Shown here one piece after another: positions 19,064 through 28,779 of a stretch of 64,000 nt of DNA (position 1 is its first letter; every line of letters begins with the position of its first letter). The DNA lies in assembly GCA_027046265.1 (NCBI GenBank), contig JALTZF010000098.1, positions 54,913 through 118,912 of the forward strand, in the 5' to 3' direction. The notes under the pieces are model-generated. The model was not told the origin of the DNA. It saw only the letters and a program-made list of their open reading frames with translations, and searched no databases. This DNA is from Pyrodictiaceae archaeon (lineage in GTDB: Archaea > Thermoproteota > Thermoprotei_A > Sulfolobales > Pyrodictiaceae). Position numbers and translations under genes: made by a program.

Positions 19064-20809
19064 ATGAGGCATAATTACCCTCTACTACTAATACTTATTT
19101 TTACTTCCCTGCTACTCGTTGTTACCCCCATATTGCTAATACTTGTTGACTTTGACTTGTTCCAGTCGCTACGTCTTGTACTTAGTCAACCAGGAGTGTT
19201 GAGTTCTCCTACGAGGTATCCTTGGTATAGTGTTGCTGTGGCTGATGGTGTGAAGTATATTGTGTTTCGTGGTCCTATAATGGGTGCTTTATGGGACTCA
19301 CTTCTGTTGGCCTCAGTAAGTGCTTTAACTATATCGCTATTAGGGCTTTTGGCGTCTTATGCTGCTATGACAAACAACTCTTCGTGGCGTGTATGGCTTG
19401 TGTGTATAGTGCTGTCTATGCCCTCATTCCCGTTCGTTGACGCTCTTGTCTTACGGAGACTACTTGATAGTGATTATGGACTGACAAGTCTAACTAAGCC
19501 TCTCGGCTTTGTATTAGTGCCCTCGGGGTTTGCTGCACTATACCTGTATGAAGTTATAGCATGGCTACCATTATTAGCTGTCATGATAGGGGCCTATGCT
19601 GCTGCCATACCACGTGAGGAATTTGAGGCTGCGATACAGCTTGGCGCAAAAGGGCTAAGTTTACTGGGGCTTTTTGTAAGACTAGTAAGGCCTGCTCTTA
19701 TAACGGTATATGTCTTAGGCTTTGTACTTGTTCTTGACGACATTGGTGGGCCATACGTCTTCCAGGACGACCCCTTTGCGCGCGGCCTCCTGGCGTTTAG
19801 GGCCTATAGCTACTTTATAGAGAGCGTATATGGTGAAATTTCACTTATGGGTATTGGTTTTAGCGTGCTATTACTTGCTCTTACGCTACTAACGTTTCTG
19901 CTTGGCTACAAGTGGTATAGTAGTGTATCTGAGGCTCTCAGCATAGGTAAGCCTGGTACAAGGTTTAATCTCGCCACAAAATGGTCTATCCCAATCATAG
20001 TTATTATTTTCACTCCATCACTTATAGTCAAAGCTGCTAGTGTAGCCTACGCATTTACGGACAAATGGGTCGGACCAGTTTTCGATGTGGGTTTAGGCAG
20101 TTTTGAAGAGTTCTTTTCTATGCCAAACATGGTTAGAAGTACTCTAAACAGCTCATTCTATGCCTTGCTAGCCGCGTCCATTATGCTTGTGTGGAGTATC
20201 CCCTCAGCATGGTATGTAGCACGTAGGCAGAAGGCCTCATCAATAATTGATCTGCTTATGTCTCTCCCATTGGGTGTTCCAGGCATAGTTCTGGCTTATG
20301 CTTACTTCTTCATTAGTACGAGGCACCTTCCTGACTTCCTCAACCCTCTAAATAGCCCCTCGATACTCCTCATTGTTGGCTATGCTGCACGCAGACTCCC
20401 AATATTCTATAATGGGCTTAAAGCTCTCGTCAAGAGCATTCCAACACAGTTAGATGAAGCAGTATACACTATTGGCGGAAAAATAAGGCATGTAATTATA
20501 CGCATAATTTCTCCATTACTCCTGGCAAGAACATATGCATTAATTCTGTATGCTTTCTACTCTATCGCGACAGAGGTAAGCCTTTCAATAACTATAGGTG
20601 GGTTAGCAGGCTATGAAGGGTGGAGCCATAGTGCGCCATTAATGTATATAGTACCAGCATACATAGGTTTTAGTAGTCAAAGATATGGTGGTGTATCTGC
20701 TGTAGCAATACTCTTTACGTACATTCTATGCACTATCGTGGCTACACTCTTCTATTGGACTATTTCAAGTATTTTTCGGGCCAAGAGGCAGGGCCAGAAG
20801 CTCTTATAA
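19064..20809 (+). CDS. ABC transporter permease, duplicated FbpB-type
   Basis: 581 aa, about 12 TM in two halves; EAA-like loops EEFEAAIQLGAKGLSLLGLFVRLVRPAL and QLDEAVYTIGGKIRHVIIRIISPLL. Confidence 0.87.
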   Translation: MRHNYPLLLILIFTSLLLVVTPILLILVDFDLFQSLRLVLSQPGVLSSPTRYPWYSVAVADGVKYIVFRGPIMGALWDSLLLASVSALTISLLGLLASYAAMTNNSSWRVWLVCIVLSMPSFPFVDALVLRRLLDSDYGLTSLTKPLGFVLVPSGFAALYLYEVIAWLPLLAVMIGAYAAAIPREEFEAAIQLGAKGLSLLGLFVRLVRPALITVYVLGFVLVLDDIGGPYVFQDDPFARGLLAFRAYSYFIESVYGEISLMGIGFSVLLLALTLLTFLLGYKWYSSVSEALSIGKPGTRFNLATKWSIPIIVIIFTPSLIVKAASVAYAFTDKWVGPVFDVGLGSFEEFFSMPNMVRSTLNSSFYALLAASIMLVWSIPSAWYVARRQKASSIIDLLMSLPLGVPGIVLAYAYFFISTRHLPDFLNPLNSPSILLIVGYAARRLPIFYNGLKALVKSIPTQLDEAVYTIGGKIRHVIIRIISPLLLARTYALILYAFYSIATEVSLSITIGGLAGYEGWSHSAPLMYIVPAYIGFSSQRYGGVSAVAILFTYILCTIVATLFYWTISSIFRAKRQGQKLL

Positions 20810-20929
20810 TAGTGCATAAAATTCGCTTAAGCCTAGTTATAGGGTTCTGTTCTGTAAGTTCTTGTCCAGCGAACCAAGAATAGGTCCATGACAGTCTTTA
20901 TTTGTAGATGTGGCCCCAATTTGTACTGG

Positions 20930-21055
20930 AATCACAAGGTAAGGGCTTACAGAGCCTCAGGGAGACGGTCAGGCGGGCCGCCTGTAGGGGGCGGTATCCA
21001 CATGGGTTCTTGTTCGGCGACTCAACCCTTCATCAGCCCATAGAGCCTTGTGTTA
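20930..21055. ncRNA. GC-rich structured intergenic element, candidate ncRNA of unknown class and strand
   Basis: Enclosing CACAAGG (20933-20939) / CCTTGTG (21046-21052); hairpin CAGGCG-GGC-CGCCTG (20970-20984); GGGTT...AACCC; local GC well above flanks. Confidence 0.4.
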
Positions 21056-21163
21056 TAGTTTTGTCTGGAGACACTTATGTACCCTTCTTTAGGGTATGAG
21101 AGAAAAGATAAGGGGCTTTTGTAGACTCGTTATTGTGGATGCTAAGGGTATGGGTTAAGGAGC

Positions 21164-22585
21164 ATGCTGACATTCGTTGTTCGCAGTAAGCGTGATGCAG
21201 ACGCTATAAAGGCTATGATTTCACGGTTTTATAGTGAGTGGATGGTATCTGTGAAGACTCTACATGGTGCAAGGGGCACAGATAAGATTGTAAACGCTGT
21301 ACTTGATGTTGTCTCAGAGCATCCTGGGTTCTATATTGTACTACTTGGAAGAGAAGATTCTGAGGCTGTTAAGGCCCTTGAGAAAGTTTTACCCCCTAAC
21401 GCTGTAGCTCATCTAGTTCCCCGTGCAAAGATTAGGAATACGAGACTTGAAATGCTCTACATTGAAAGTCTTAAAGCTAGAGCAAAACTCCGCCTTGGAG
21501 TGACATGGGATAGTTCGGCTAACGTGTATATGCTTGGGTGGAAATACGAGAAACTTGAAGATTACCAGCCAGATATAAGCTACGACCTCATCCTGGGTAT
21601 TGGGTCTTATAACAAGCTTGTATCGAGTATTGTTGGTGGACGAGTAGGGAAAAACCCGGTGGTTTTAAAGGCTGGAGGGGGTCTACACTTAGTATATAAT
21701 GGCCCCCGTGTACGTGCTAGATACTGGGTTCATGATGATGGCGTAAAGCCTGTTGGAGAAGTTTATAATGATGTTGATCCAGTTGATCTTGACTTGAATA
21801 AGTTTATAGAGTATAATAGAGAAGGGCTTAATGCTTTTGAAAAGGCGTCAGTAAGCTTCTTACGGAAGATAGGAGAAAACTATGATACAATCATAGTGCC
21901 TTGGAGTGGCGGTAAAGACAGCACAGCAGCGCTACTCCTGGCACTTAAAGCGTTTGGTCGAGGGCGAATACGTGTGATCTACGGTGATACTGGCACAGAG
22001 TTTCCACACTCGGTAGAATATGTTGAGTTCATAGCTAGGAAGCTTGGTATAGACTATGTTGTAGCTTATGCTGGTGTTGATAAGGCTTTACGGGAAGGCG
22101 CGCCTATGCCCACACATGATAATAGGTGGTGTACAGGGCTGAAAATAGCAGCTATAGAGAATACTATAGCAGAGCTTGCTGAGGGTGAAACACTTGTAGT
22201 TGTGGGAGATAGAGATGCTGAGTCTGCTCGGCGAAGTAATAGGCCACCGCTACGTGATAGTTTAAATAGTAGGACCAAGATTATTGCGCCATTAAAGCCT
22301 TGGAGTGGTCTACATGTTATCGCGTACATAGTGAGTAATGGTTTGCCCTTAAACCCGTTATACGAGTATGGCTTTTATCGTATAGGCTGCTATATGTGCC
22401 CAGCATTACGTGACTGGGAGCTAAACATAATGATGAAGACCCCGCAAGTGTACTATAAGCTTTTGAGAAGCCCGATATTCCGCAAATTTATGCACTTAAG
22501 AATGTATAGTCGTACTCGTGAAGACACTAAGACTACTAGAAGGCTTAGTTGTACAACCGAAGACCTCTGCGGCTGCGGGTTTTAG
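21164..22585 (+). CDS. PAPS reductase-family N-type ATP pyrophosphatase with extra N-terminal domain(s)
   Basis: PWSGGKDSTAALLLAL PP-loop, GDTGTEFP, C-terminal GCYMCPALRDWEL; ~230 aa N-terminal extension. Confidence 0.85.
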   Translation: MLTFVVRSKRDADAIKAMISRFYSEWMVSVKTLHGARGTDKIVNAVLDVVSEHPGFYIVLLGREDSEAVKALEKVLPPNAVAHLVPRAKIRNTRLEMLYIESLKARAKLRLGVTWDSSANVYMLGWKYEKLEDYQPDISYDLILGIGSYNKLVSSIVGGRVGKNPVVLKAGGGLHLVYNGPRVRARYWVHDDGVKPVGEVYNDVDPVDLDLNKFIEYNREGLNAFEKASVSFLRKIGENYDTIIVPWSGGKDSTAALLLALKAFGRGRIRVIYGDTGTEFPHSVEYVEFIARKLGIDYVVAYAGVDKALREGAPMPTHDNRWCTGLKIAAIENTIAELAEGETLVVVGDRDAESARRSNRPPLRDSLNSRTKIIAPLKPWSGLHVIAYIVSNGLPLNPLYEYGFYRIGCYMCPALRDWELNIMMKTPQVYYKLLRSPIFRKFMHLRMYSRTREDTKTTRRLSCTTEDLCGCGF

Positions 22586-22614
22586 TTTTTCTATGTAATG
22601 TTTGGTGGTCGTAA

Positions 22615-24771
22615 GTGAGAGTAGACGATGTAAAAGAGTTACCTAGAGTTGCGAGAGAAGCACTAAAGGATGCAGGGTTTAGGGAGCTTTTCCCACCACA
22701 AGTAGAGGCTTTAAGGAAGGACCTCCTCAATGGCGCTAACATCGTTGTTTCAGCGCCTACGGCCTCTGGTAAGAGTCTCATAGCTTTAATGGCGGCTTTG
22801 AAACATATCTTAGAGAATCGCAAAGTTATTTACGTAGCTCCTCTAAAGAGCCTAGTGTATGAAAAAGCTCAGTCATGGGGCACTGTTATTAGTAAAGTTG
22901 GTGGAAGGCTTGCAGTTTCTACAGGCGATTACGATAGGATAGAGCCTGGGCTTGCACGTGCCAACATGGTTCTAATGACGTATGAAAAGCTAGACTCTCT
23001 TTTGCGTCATGGAGTTACCTGGCTATATAATATTGGTCTTCTTATTGTTGACGAAATTCATTATATTAGTGATACGAAGCGTGGGCCTGTTCTTGAGGTC
23101 TCGCTTGCAAGAATATTGTCGCGTAGCAGTACAGTACAAGTTGTAGCTATGAGTGCAACGATAAGTAATGCACTAGACGTAGCTAAGTGGTTGAATGCAG
23201 AGTTGGTACTTAGTAACTGGCGTCCAGTACAATTACGCGAGGGCATCCTCTACCGTGGCAAGATTGTTTGGAGTAATGGTGAAGAGGAAAGAGTTCGACG
23301 GTATACTGGTGACGCCAGCATTGATGCTGCACTTGACTGCATTGAAGATGGAGGCCAGTCTTTAGTTTTTGTACAATCTAGGCGTAAAGCCGTTAACTTA
23401 GCATTGAAGCTCTTGAAGTACGCTGAGAAAAACCCTAGAATTAAATCAGTTCTTGGGCAAAGAGAAACATTACTTAACGAGGCAAGAGTTCTTGAAGAGA
23501 GAAGTGAGCACCGTGAACTTAACCGCCTAATCGCTAGGTTACTACGTATTGGGATAGGGTTCCACCATGCTGGCTTAGCCAGTTATCAGCGTGAGGTTAT
23601 AGAGCGCCTCTTTCGAGGAAGGTTTATCTCGGTGCTTGTGGCAACACCTACCTTAGCTGCTGGTGTTAATCTTCCAGCCCGCAGAGTTGTCGTTGATAGC
23701 TTATATCGTTATCGCGGTGGAGGCGTTAGTGAGCCCATATCTGTTTCAGAGTATAAGCAACTTGCTGGAAGAGCCGGGAGACCGGGGCTTGACCCTTATG
23801 GGGAGGCAGTCATAGTTGCAAGAACTTCTTCTGTAGCACAGAGAGCGTTATACAGTTATGTTAGAGGCACCCCGGAGCCCATAGTATCGAAGCTTTCTTC
23901 AGAGAAGGCTATGCGTTCACAAGTACTAGCAGTTATTGCGGCTGAGAAAGAGATTAATGTGGATCTACTGGTTAGGGTTTTCTCACGCACATTTTATGCC
24001 GCAGTATTCGCTAACCCTGCTGGCTTCATCTCTAGTGCTCTATCCGACCTTGAGAAGATGGGGTTTATTGCTATTGATAATGAGGTCATCAGTGCAACTC
24101 CCATAGGGCTCAGGACAGCTGAGCTCTATGTTGATCCGATTACGGCGTATAGGATGCTAAGGTCGTTAAGCAAAATAGAGGATAGTGAGGAAGGCTTTGA
24201 GCTGAAAGCGTTATTCGTGTCGTTATGGAATCCTGATGCGCAGCTGTTGAGGCTTCCTCCACTAGAGGAGGTGGCCCATGAGGTTGAAGCTGAGAGCCTT
24301 GTACAGGAGCTGGGATACGAAGTCTACCACGATGTTAACGAGTATGATATCGCGATGGCGGCTAGAGCGCTCTATACTGCTAGGATGCTCCTAGAGTGGA
24401 TGGATGAAGTTGATGAAGACAGTATTTTGGCTAAATATGGTATTGATCCTGGCGACCTACACGCCATTGTGTCAACCGCAGAGTGGCTTCTCTACTCGTT
24501 TGCAGAACTCGCACGTGTTGCTGGTAGTAAGTTATCAGGGAGACTTGGTAAGTTACGTGTTAGAGTTGCCTACGGCGTTAAGGAGGAGCTTGTTGACTTA
24601 GTACAAGTGCCGCAGATTGGTAGGGTACGAGCACGCGTACTGTATAATGCTGGGATTAGGAGTAAGAGGGATCTTACGTTGCTTGGCCCGGAACAGCTAG
24701 CAGCTCTCGTTAAGGGGCTAGGCTTGTCACGTGCACGTGAAATACTTGAAGCGTTAAGGAGAGAGCATTAG
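22615..24771 (+). CDS. hel308: Hel308/Ski2-like superfamily 2 DNA helicase
   Basis: SAPTASGKS, DEIHYISD, MSATISN, ATPTLAAGVNLPARRV, QLAGRAGRPG; C-terminal helix-hairpin-helix-like region. Confidence 0.9.
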   Translation: MRVDDVKELPRVAREALKDAGFRELFPPQVEALRKDLLNGANIVVSAPTASGKSLIALMAALKHILENRKVIYVAPLKSLVYEKAQSWGTVISKVGGRLAVSTGDYDRIEPGLARANMVLMTYEKLDSLLRHGVTWLYNIGLLIVDEIHYISDTKRGPVLEVSLARILSRSSTVQVVAMSATISNALDVAKWLNAELVLSNWRPVQLREGILYRGKIVWSNGEEERVRRYTGDASIDAALDCIEDGGQSLVFVQSRRKAVNLALKLLKYAEKNPRIKSVLGQRETLLNEARVLEERSEHRELNRLIARLLRIGIGFHHAGLASYQREVIERLFRGRFISVLVATPTLAAGVNLPARRVVVDSLYRYRGGGVSEPISVSEYKQLAGRAGRPGLDPYGEAVIVARTSSVAQRALYSYVRGTPEPIVSKLSSEKAMRSQVLAVIAAEKEINVDLLVRVFSRTFYAAVFANPAGFISSALSDLEKMGFIAIDNEVISATPIGLRTAELYVDPITAYRMLRSLSKIEDSEEGFELKALFVSLWNPDAQLLRLPPLEEVAHEVEAESLVQELGYEVYHDVNEYDIAMAARALYTARMLLEWMDEVDEDSILAKYGIDPGDLHAIVSTAEWLLYSFAELARVAGSKLSGRLGKLRVRVAYGVKEELVDLVQVPQIGRVRARVLYNAGIRSKRDLTLLGPEQLAALVKGLGLSRAREILEALRREH

Positions 24772-24816
24772 TAGAGTAAGACGTATGTAGAGAACTGTTT
24801 TAAGGCTTTCTTCTCT

Positions 24817-24889
24817 GGGGCTGTGAAGAGTCCGCCAGTGTCTGAGTAAGTGTTATTACGTGATGAGCGCTTCGCCGTAGTTGAGCCCC
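24817..24889 (+). ncRNA. Box C/D sRNA (2'-O-methylation guide)
   Basis: GGGGC stem, C-like GTGAAGA (24823-24829), D' CTGA (24842-24845), C' GTGATGA (24860-24866), D-like TTGA (24881-24884), closing GCCCC (24885-24889). Confidence 0.75.
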
Positions 24890-24987
24890 ATAATCATTTT
24901 AAGCGAAATATTTTTGTAGAAGTAGCTTCGAAGGAGAGCCAATAACGGGAATAGGCAAGGACACCATGAATAGGAGGGAATGAGTTT

Positions 24988-26349
24988 ATGGCCGAGATCG
25001 AAGAGATCAAACCCACAAGAGAGTTCAAGCGTGTTGGAGCACATACACACATAACTGGTCTAGGGCTAGACGAGAAAGGCAAGGCTAAATTCATCGGTGA
25101 CGGCCTCGTAGGCCAGACCGAGGCACGTGAAGCAGCTGGAATAGTTGTGCAAATGATTCGTGAAGGTAAGATGGCTGGACGTGGTGTACTCATAGTTGGC
25201 CCAAGCGGTACTGGTAAGACCGCATTAGCGGTAGGTATAGCGAGAGAGCTCGGCGAGGACACTCCATTTGTTGCTATGAGCGGCTCAGAAATATATACTA
25301 CAGATATAAGGAAAACTGAGCTACTTAAGCAAGCTATACGTAAGGCCATAGGTGTACGCTTCAGGGAAAGGAAACTTGTCTACGAAGGCGTTGTAAGAGA
25401 GCTAAAGATAGGGTTTGTTAGGCACCCCTTGAATCCTTACGCCAAAGTGCCTAGAGAGGCAGTCCTCGTTCTTGAAACTAAGGATGACAGAATGCAATTA
25501 CGAGTAGGAGAAGAAATTGCTATGCAGCTCCTCCAGCTTCGCGTTAGGCGTGGAGACGTGATTTGGATCGATGCAAAAACTTATGAAGTACACAAGATGG
25601 GGAAGGCTTGCAAAGAATCAAAGAAGAAGTATGACATAGAAGTTTATAGATGTGTTGACATCCCGAGTGGTGACGTGAAGAAGGAAAAGGAAATCGTGTA
25701 CACACTATCACTACATACTCTTGATCTTAGCCAGGCAGCGCAGCAGGCCGCTGTATTGAGTCTTTTCGGAGTCCCAGTCTCACGTGAAGTACCAGACGAG
25801 GTTCGTCAGCATGTTGATAAGATGGTTAAGAAGCTCATAGAGGAGGGGAGAGCCGACCTAGTGCCTGGTGTACTATTTATTGACGACGCACACATGCTTG
25901 ACATCGAAGCCTTTAGTTTCCTCACCAGAACCCTTGAGGAGAGTGAATTCGTGCCCATACTCATACTGGCAACTAATCGTGGTATAACGAAGATTAGAGG
26001 AACAGATATTGAGGCGCCACACGGTATCCCTCTGGACTTGCTTGACCGCTTACTAATAATACGCACACGGCCATACACACCAGAGGAGATTAAAGAGATA
26101 TTACGTATAAGAGCTGATGAAGAAGATATTCCGTTAACTGAAGAGGCTCTAAAAGTACTAACAAAGATAGGCTCTGAGCGAAGCCTACGCTATGCCATGC
26201 AACTAATGGAGCCATCACGCATTATAGCAGAAAGAAATGGACGAACCAAGGTATTAGCAGAAGACATCGAAGAAGCAATGAAGTATTTCGTAGACGTAAA
26301 AGAGAGTGTTAAGTACATACAGCAACTCGAAGAAAAGTTTCTTAGATAG
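24988..26349 (+). CDS. TIP49/RuvB-like (RuvBL) AAA+ ATPase
   Basis: GAHTHITGLGLDE, GPSGTGKTALAVGIARELG, FIDDAHMLDIEAFSFL, ATNRG, GIPLDLLDRLLII and the insertion domain. Confidence 0.93.
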   Translation: MAEIEEIKPTREFKRVGAHTHITGLGLDEKGKAKFIGDGLVGQTEAREAAGIVVQMIREGKMAGRGVLIVGPSGTGKTALAVGIARELGEDTPFVAMSGSEIYTTDIRKTELLKQAIRKAIGVRFRERKLVYEGVVRELKIGFVRHPLNPYAKVPREAVLVLETKDDRMQLRVGEEIAMQLLQLRVRRGDVIWIDAKTYEVHKMGKACKESKKKYDIEVYRCVDIPSGDVKKEKEIVYTLSLHTLDLSQAAQQAAVLSLFGVPVSREVPDEVRQHVDKMVKKLIEEGRADLVPGVLFIDDAHMLDIEAFSFLTRTLEESEFVPILILATNRGITKIRGTDIEAPHGIPLDLLDRLLIIRTRPYTPEEIKEILRIRADEEDIPLTEEALKVLTKIGSERSLRYAMQLMEPSRIIAERNGRTKVLAEDIEEAMKYFVDVKESVKYIQQLEEKFLR

Positions 26350-26510
26350 AAAATCCCTAAAAGGCACCAACACTTAGTAATGCCCATCTAATAACTTAAG
26401 ACTATTATTTCCCAACAGTTCTTTTCTCTTCTTCATTCATTTTAATCTTAAGTTAAAAACGGCAGTTCAAGTAAGAAAATAACACAGAAAACATAAGGCT
26501 GAGGATCCAC

Positions 26511-27314
26511 ATGAGTACATACAATAAATCCAAGGAACAAATTGTTAACAATGCTGTTAGCATAATTAGAGATTTTCTTAAAGATCTTTCCCACTTGTCT
26601 CCGGAGCACTTAAGCCGTATAATAGATAAAGTTCGTTCAACCGATGAATCTGATATCGTGGCATTTTATGCTGCATCAGCTACAAGGATTATTTCTAACT
26701 GGCTTAAATGGGAAGAAACATGCAGTGATAGGTCATCGATAAGAAATGAGAGGTTCTGTAAGGAAATAGAAGAAAGTATTCGCTCGTATGATAAAAATAT
26801 TGGTATTGTAACATACTTTAACTCTAATCTTCGTAGGCTACTAGTTAAATTCTACAACGATTATTCACCTGGGTTACTTGTACCACGATGGATTATCATG
26901 TATTCTATTAGGATGGGTATGCCGTTATTAGACTCCTTAAAGAAACTCGACATAGTAGAGCAGGCTATACGTTTACCGTACTTCTTGTCATTTATAGACT
27001 ACATAGACTCACTAACATATAGTAAACTAAAGTTTTATAGTAGCTCTGACAGTGAATTTGCATATTTAACTAGCTTATACATATATAACGAAGTAGTAGA
27101 GCCGTGTAGTATAATTGTATATGCTTATAATCAACTTATCCAGAATCTTCTTTCAAGTCTTCAAACAAGAGATCCTTCTTCATTACCATACTGCAAGCAA
27201 AGCAACAATACTGTGAGGCTAACGAGTATCAGAAAGTGTATTAGTTCGTTATTTATAAAGTATTATGATTCTATGCTTAAAGCTATAAGAATAATGAAAG
27301 AATTGAGAGTATAG
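26511..27314 (+). CDS. Hypothetical, probably helical protein
   Basis: 267 aa ORF, no recognised motif. Confidence 0.55.
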   Translation: MSTYNKSKEQIVNNAVSIIRDFLKDLSHLSPEHLSRIIDKVRSTDESDIVAFYAASATRIISNWLKWEETCSDRSSIRNERFCKEIEESIRSYDKNIGIVTYFNSNLRRLLVKFYNDYSPGLLVPRWIIMYSIRMGMPLLDSLKKLDIVEQAIRLPYFLSFIDYIDSLTYSKLKFYSSSDSEFAYLTSLYIYNEVVEPCSIIVYAYNQLIQNLLSSLQTRDPSSLPYCKQSNNTVRLTSIRKCISSLFIKYYDSMLKAIRIMKELRV

Positions 27315-27418
27315 CTTCAAGAAAGACTCAGAAGTTTCACCTAGTTATCGATAGCAAAAATGTTATACTTGAATGATATGTGTCTTAAGCTTACTGACTC
27401 CATAGACTTGTTGAACCC

Positions 27419-27748
27419 TTAGAATCCGAATAGGCTTTCTAGTCCTGCTGCTAGTTGTTCTTCACTTACTTCTTCTTTCTTTTCTTCCTCCTCCTTCTCC
27501 TCTTCTTCCTTCTTCTCCTCAGCAGCTGCAGGGGCTGTGGCAGCTGGAACGGCTGCAGGTGCTACTGGCATTGCTGTAGCTGACTTTATCACCTCATCTA
27601 TGTTAATGTTCTTAAGTGCAGCAACTACAGCTTTTACTCTTGCCTCATCTACTTCTATTCCTGCTGCCTCTAATACTTTTTTGAGTGTTTCCTCGGTTAT
27701 CTCCTTTCCAGCTGAGTGAAGTAGAAGACTTGCATAGATGTACTCCAT
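27419..27748 (-). CDS. rpl12: Ribosomal protein P1/L12
   Basis: [23 protein letters not shown]-terminus, Ala/Glu-rich hinge, acidic C-terminus GLESLFGF. Confidence 0.95.
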   Translation of the reverse strand: MEYIYASLLLHSAGKEITEETLKKVLEAAGIEVDEARVKAVVAALKNINIDEVIKSATAMPVAPAAVPAATAPAAAEEKKEEEEKEEEEKKEEVSEEQLAAGLESLFGF

Positions 27749-27825
27749 GGCACCATGCCCCTCCAGACACGCCTCTTCTGAACCCAAACGTCCCCTTATT
27801 GTGTGGGGCTTCTTTATTTTTCCGC

Positions 27826-28779
27826 TTACTCTCCTCTCCGTAGCAACATAAATCCTTTAGCTTCATGTTTACTGCCTGCTATTCCAACAGGCATGCCAGC
27901 TGTATTCATTGCAGCTGCCGCGTAGCCCTCGGCATCGAGCAATATTATACCCAAGTTATCTGGCCCAAATAGCACTGTGTGTCTTACAACAGCTACACGT
28001 GCTGCCTCTTCGATGGGTAGGCCTTGTTTGAGCAGTTCTATTGCATATACGCATGGGCGCCCTAAAATTATTGTTTCACCTATCCCCGTCGCCGCACAGC
28101 CTCCAACACCTTTCTCAACATAGAATCCTGCACCGGGGATAGGTGAATCGCCGACCCTCGCTGGATGTTTTAAGGCTACCCCACCAGTACTCGTGCCAGC
28201 CCCTAAACGGCCATTATATAGTACTACTGCTCCAACAGTATCAGCGAAAAAGAAGGACACCATTTTACGGGCCCACTCTGGCCCCTTACCGTCTTTCACT
28301 TGTTCAAGCAGCTCTTTCCACCGTTTTAATGCACGCTCACTAGGCCCAGGATGACGCTCTAGGCCGAGCTTCTCAGCGAGCTTGTCTGCTTCTGGACCAG
28401 CTAGCAATACGTGGTAGAGATTCTTTGCAATCCAGTCTGCTAGCTTTATTGGGTTACGTGGATAAGTTACCGCAGCTACACCCCCAGCTCTAAGATCGTC
28501 GTACATGAGCCCAGCATCCATAGTTAACTTGCCATCTATAGAGAGCGTACTTCCAAGCCCAGCATTTAGTATACCACTATCTTCAAGTATAACTATTGCC
28601 TTGACAAGCATGTTTTCAAGCGAATTTTCTGAAAGAGCTTCTCTAGCTGCAGATCGTACAGTATTAATCACATCCTCCAGGTTAGAGACTGCTCGCCAGC
28701 CACCAGCCCCGCCATGTGTTATGACTGCTTTCTCGCCGAGATAGAATGGTCCCGCATGGGTTACAATTCCTACAACCAT
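27826..28779 (-). CDS. Isoaspartyl peptidase / plant-type L-asparaginase (Ntn hydrolase)
   Basis: ADTVGAVVL nucleophile region, [21 protein letters not shown]. Confidence 0.9.
   Translation of the reverse strand: MVVGIVTHAGPFYLGEKAVITHGGAGGWRAVSNLEDVINTVRSAAREALSENSLENMLVKAIVILEDSGILNAGLGSTLSIDGKLTMDAGLMYDDLRAGGVAAVTYPRNPIKLADWIAKNLYHVLLAGPEADKLAEKLGLERHPGPSERALKRWKELLEQVKDGKGPEWARKMVSFFFADTVGAVVLYNGRLGAGTSTGGVALKHPARVGDSPIPGAGFYVEKGVGGCAATGIGETIILGRPCVYAIELLKQGLPIEEAARVAVVRHTVLFGPDNLGIILLDAEGYAAAAMNTAGMPVGIAGSKHEAKGFMLLRRGE

Noticed and set aside
20908-21099. 63-aa ORF as a real protein
   Set aside because: Covers the hairpin-rich island; composition not protein-like.
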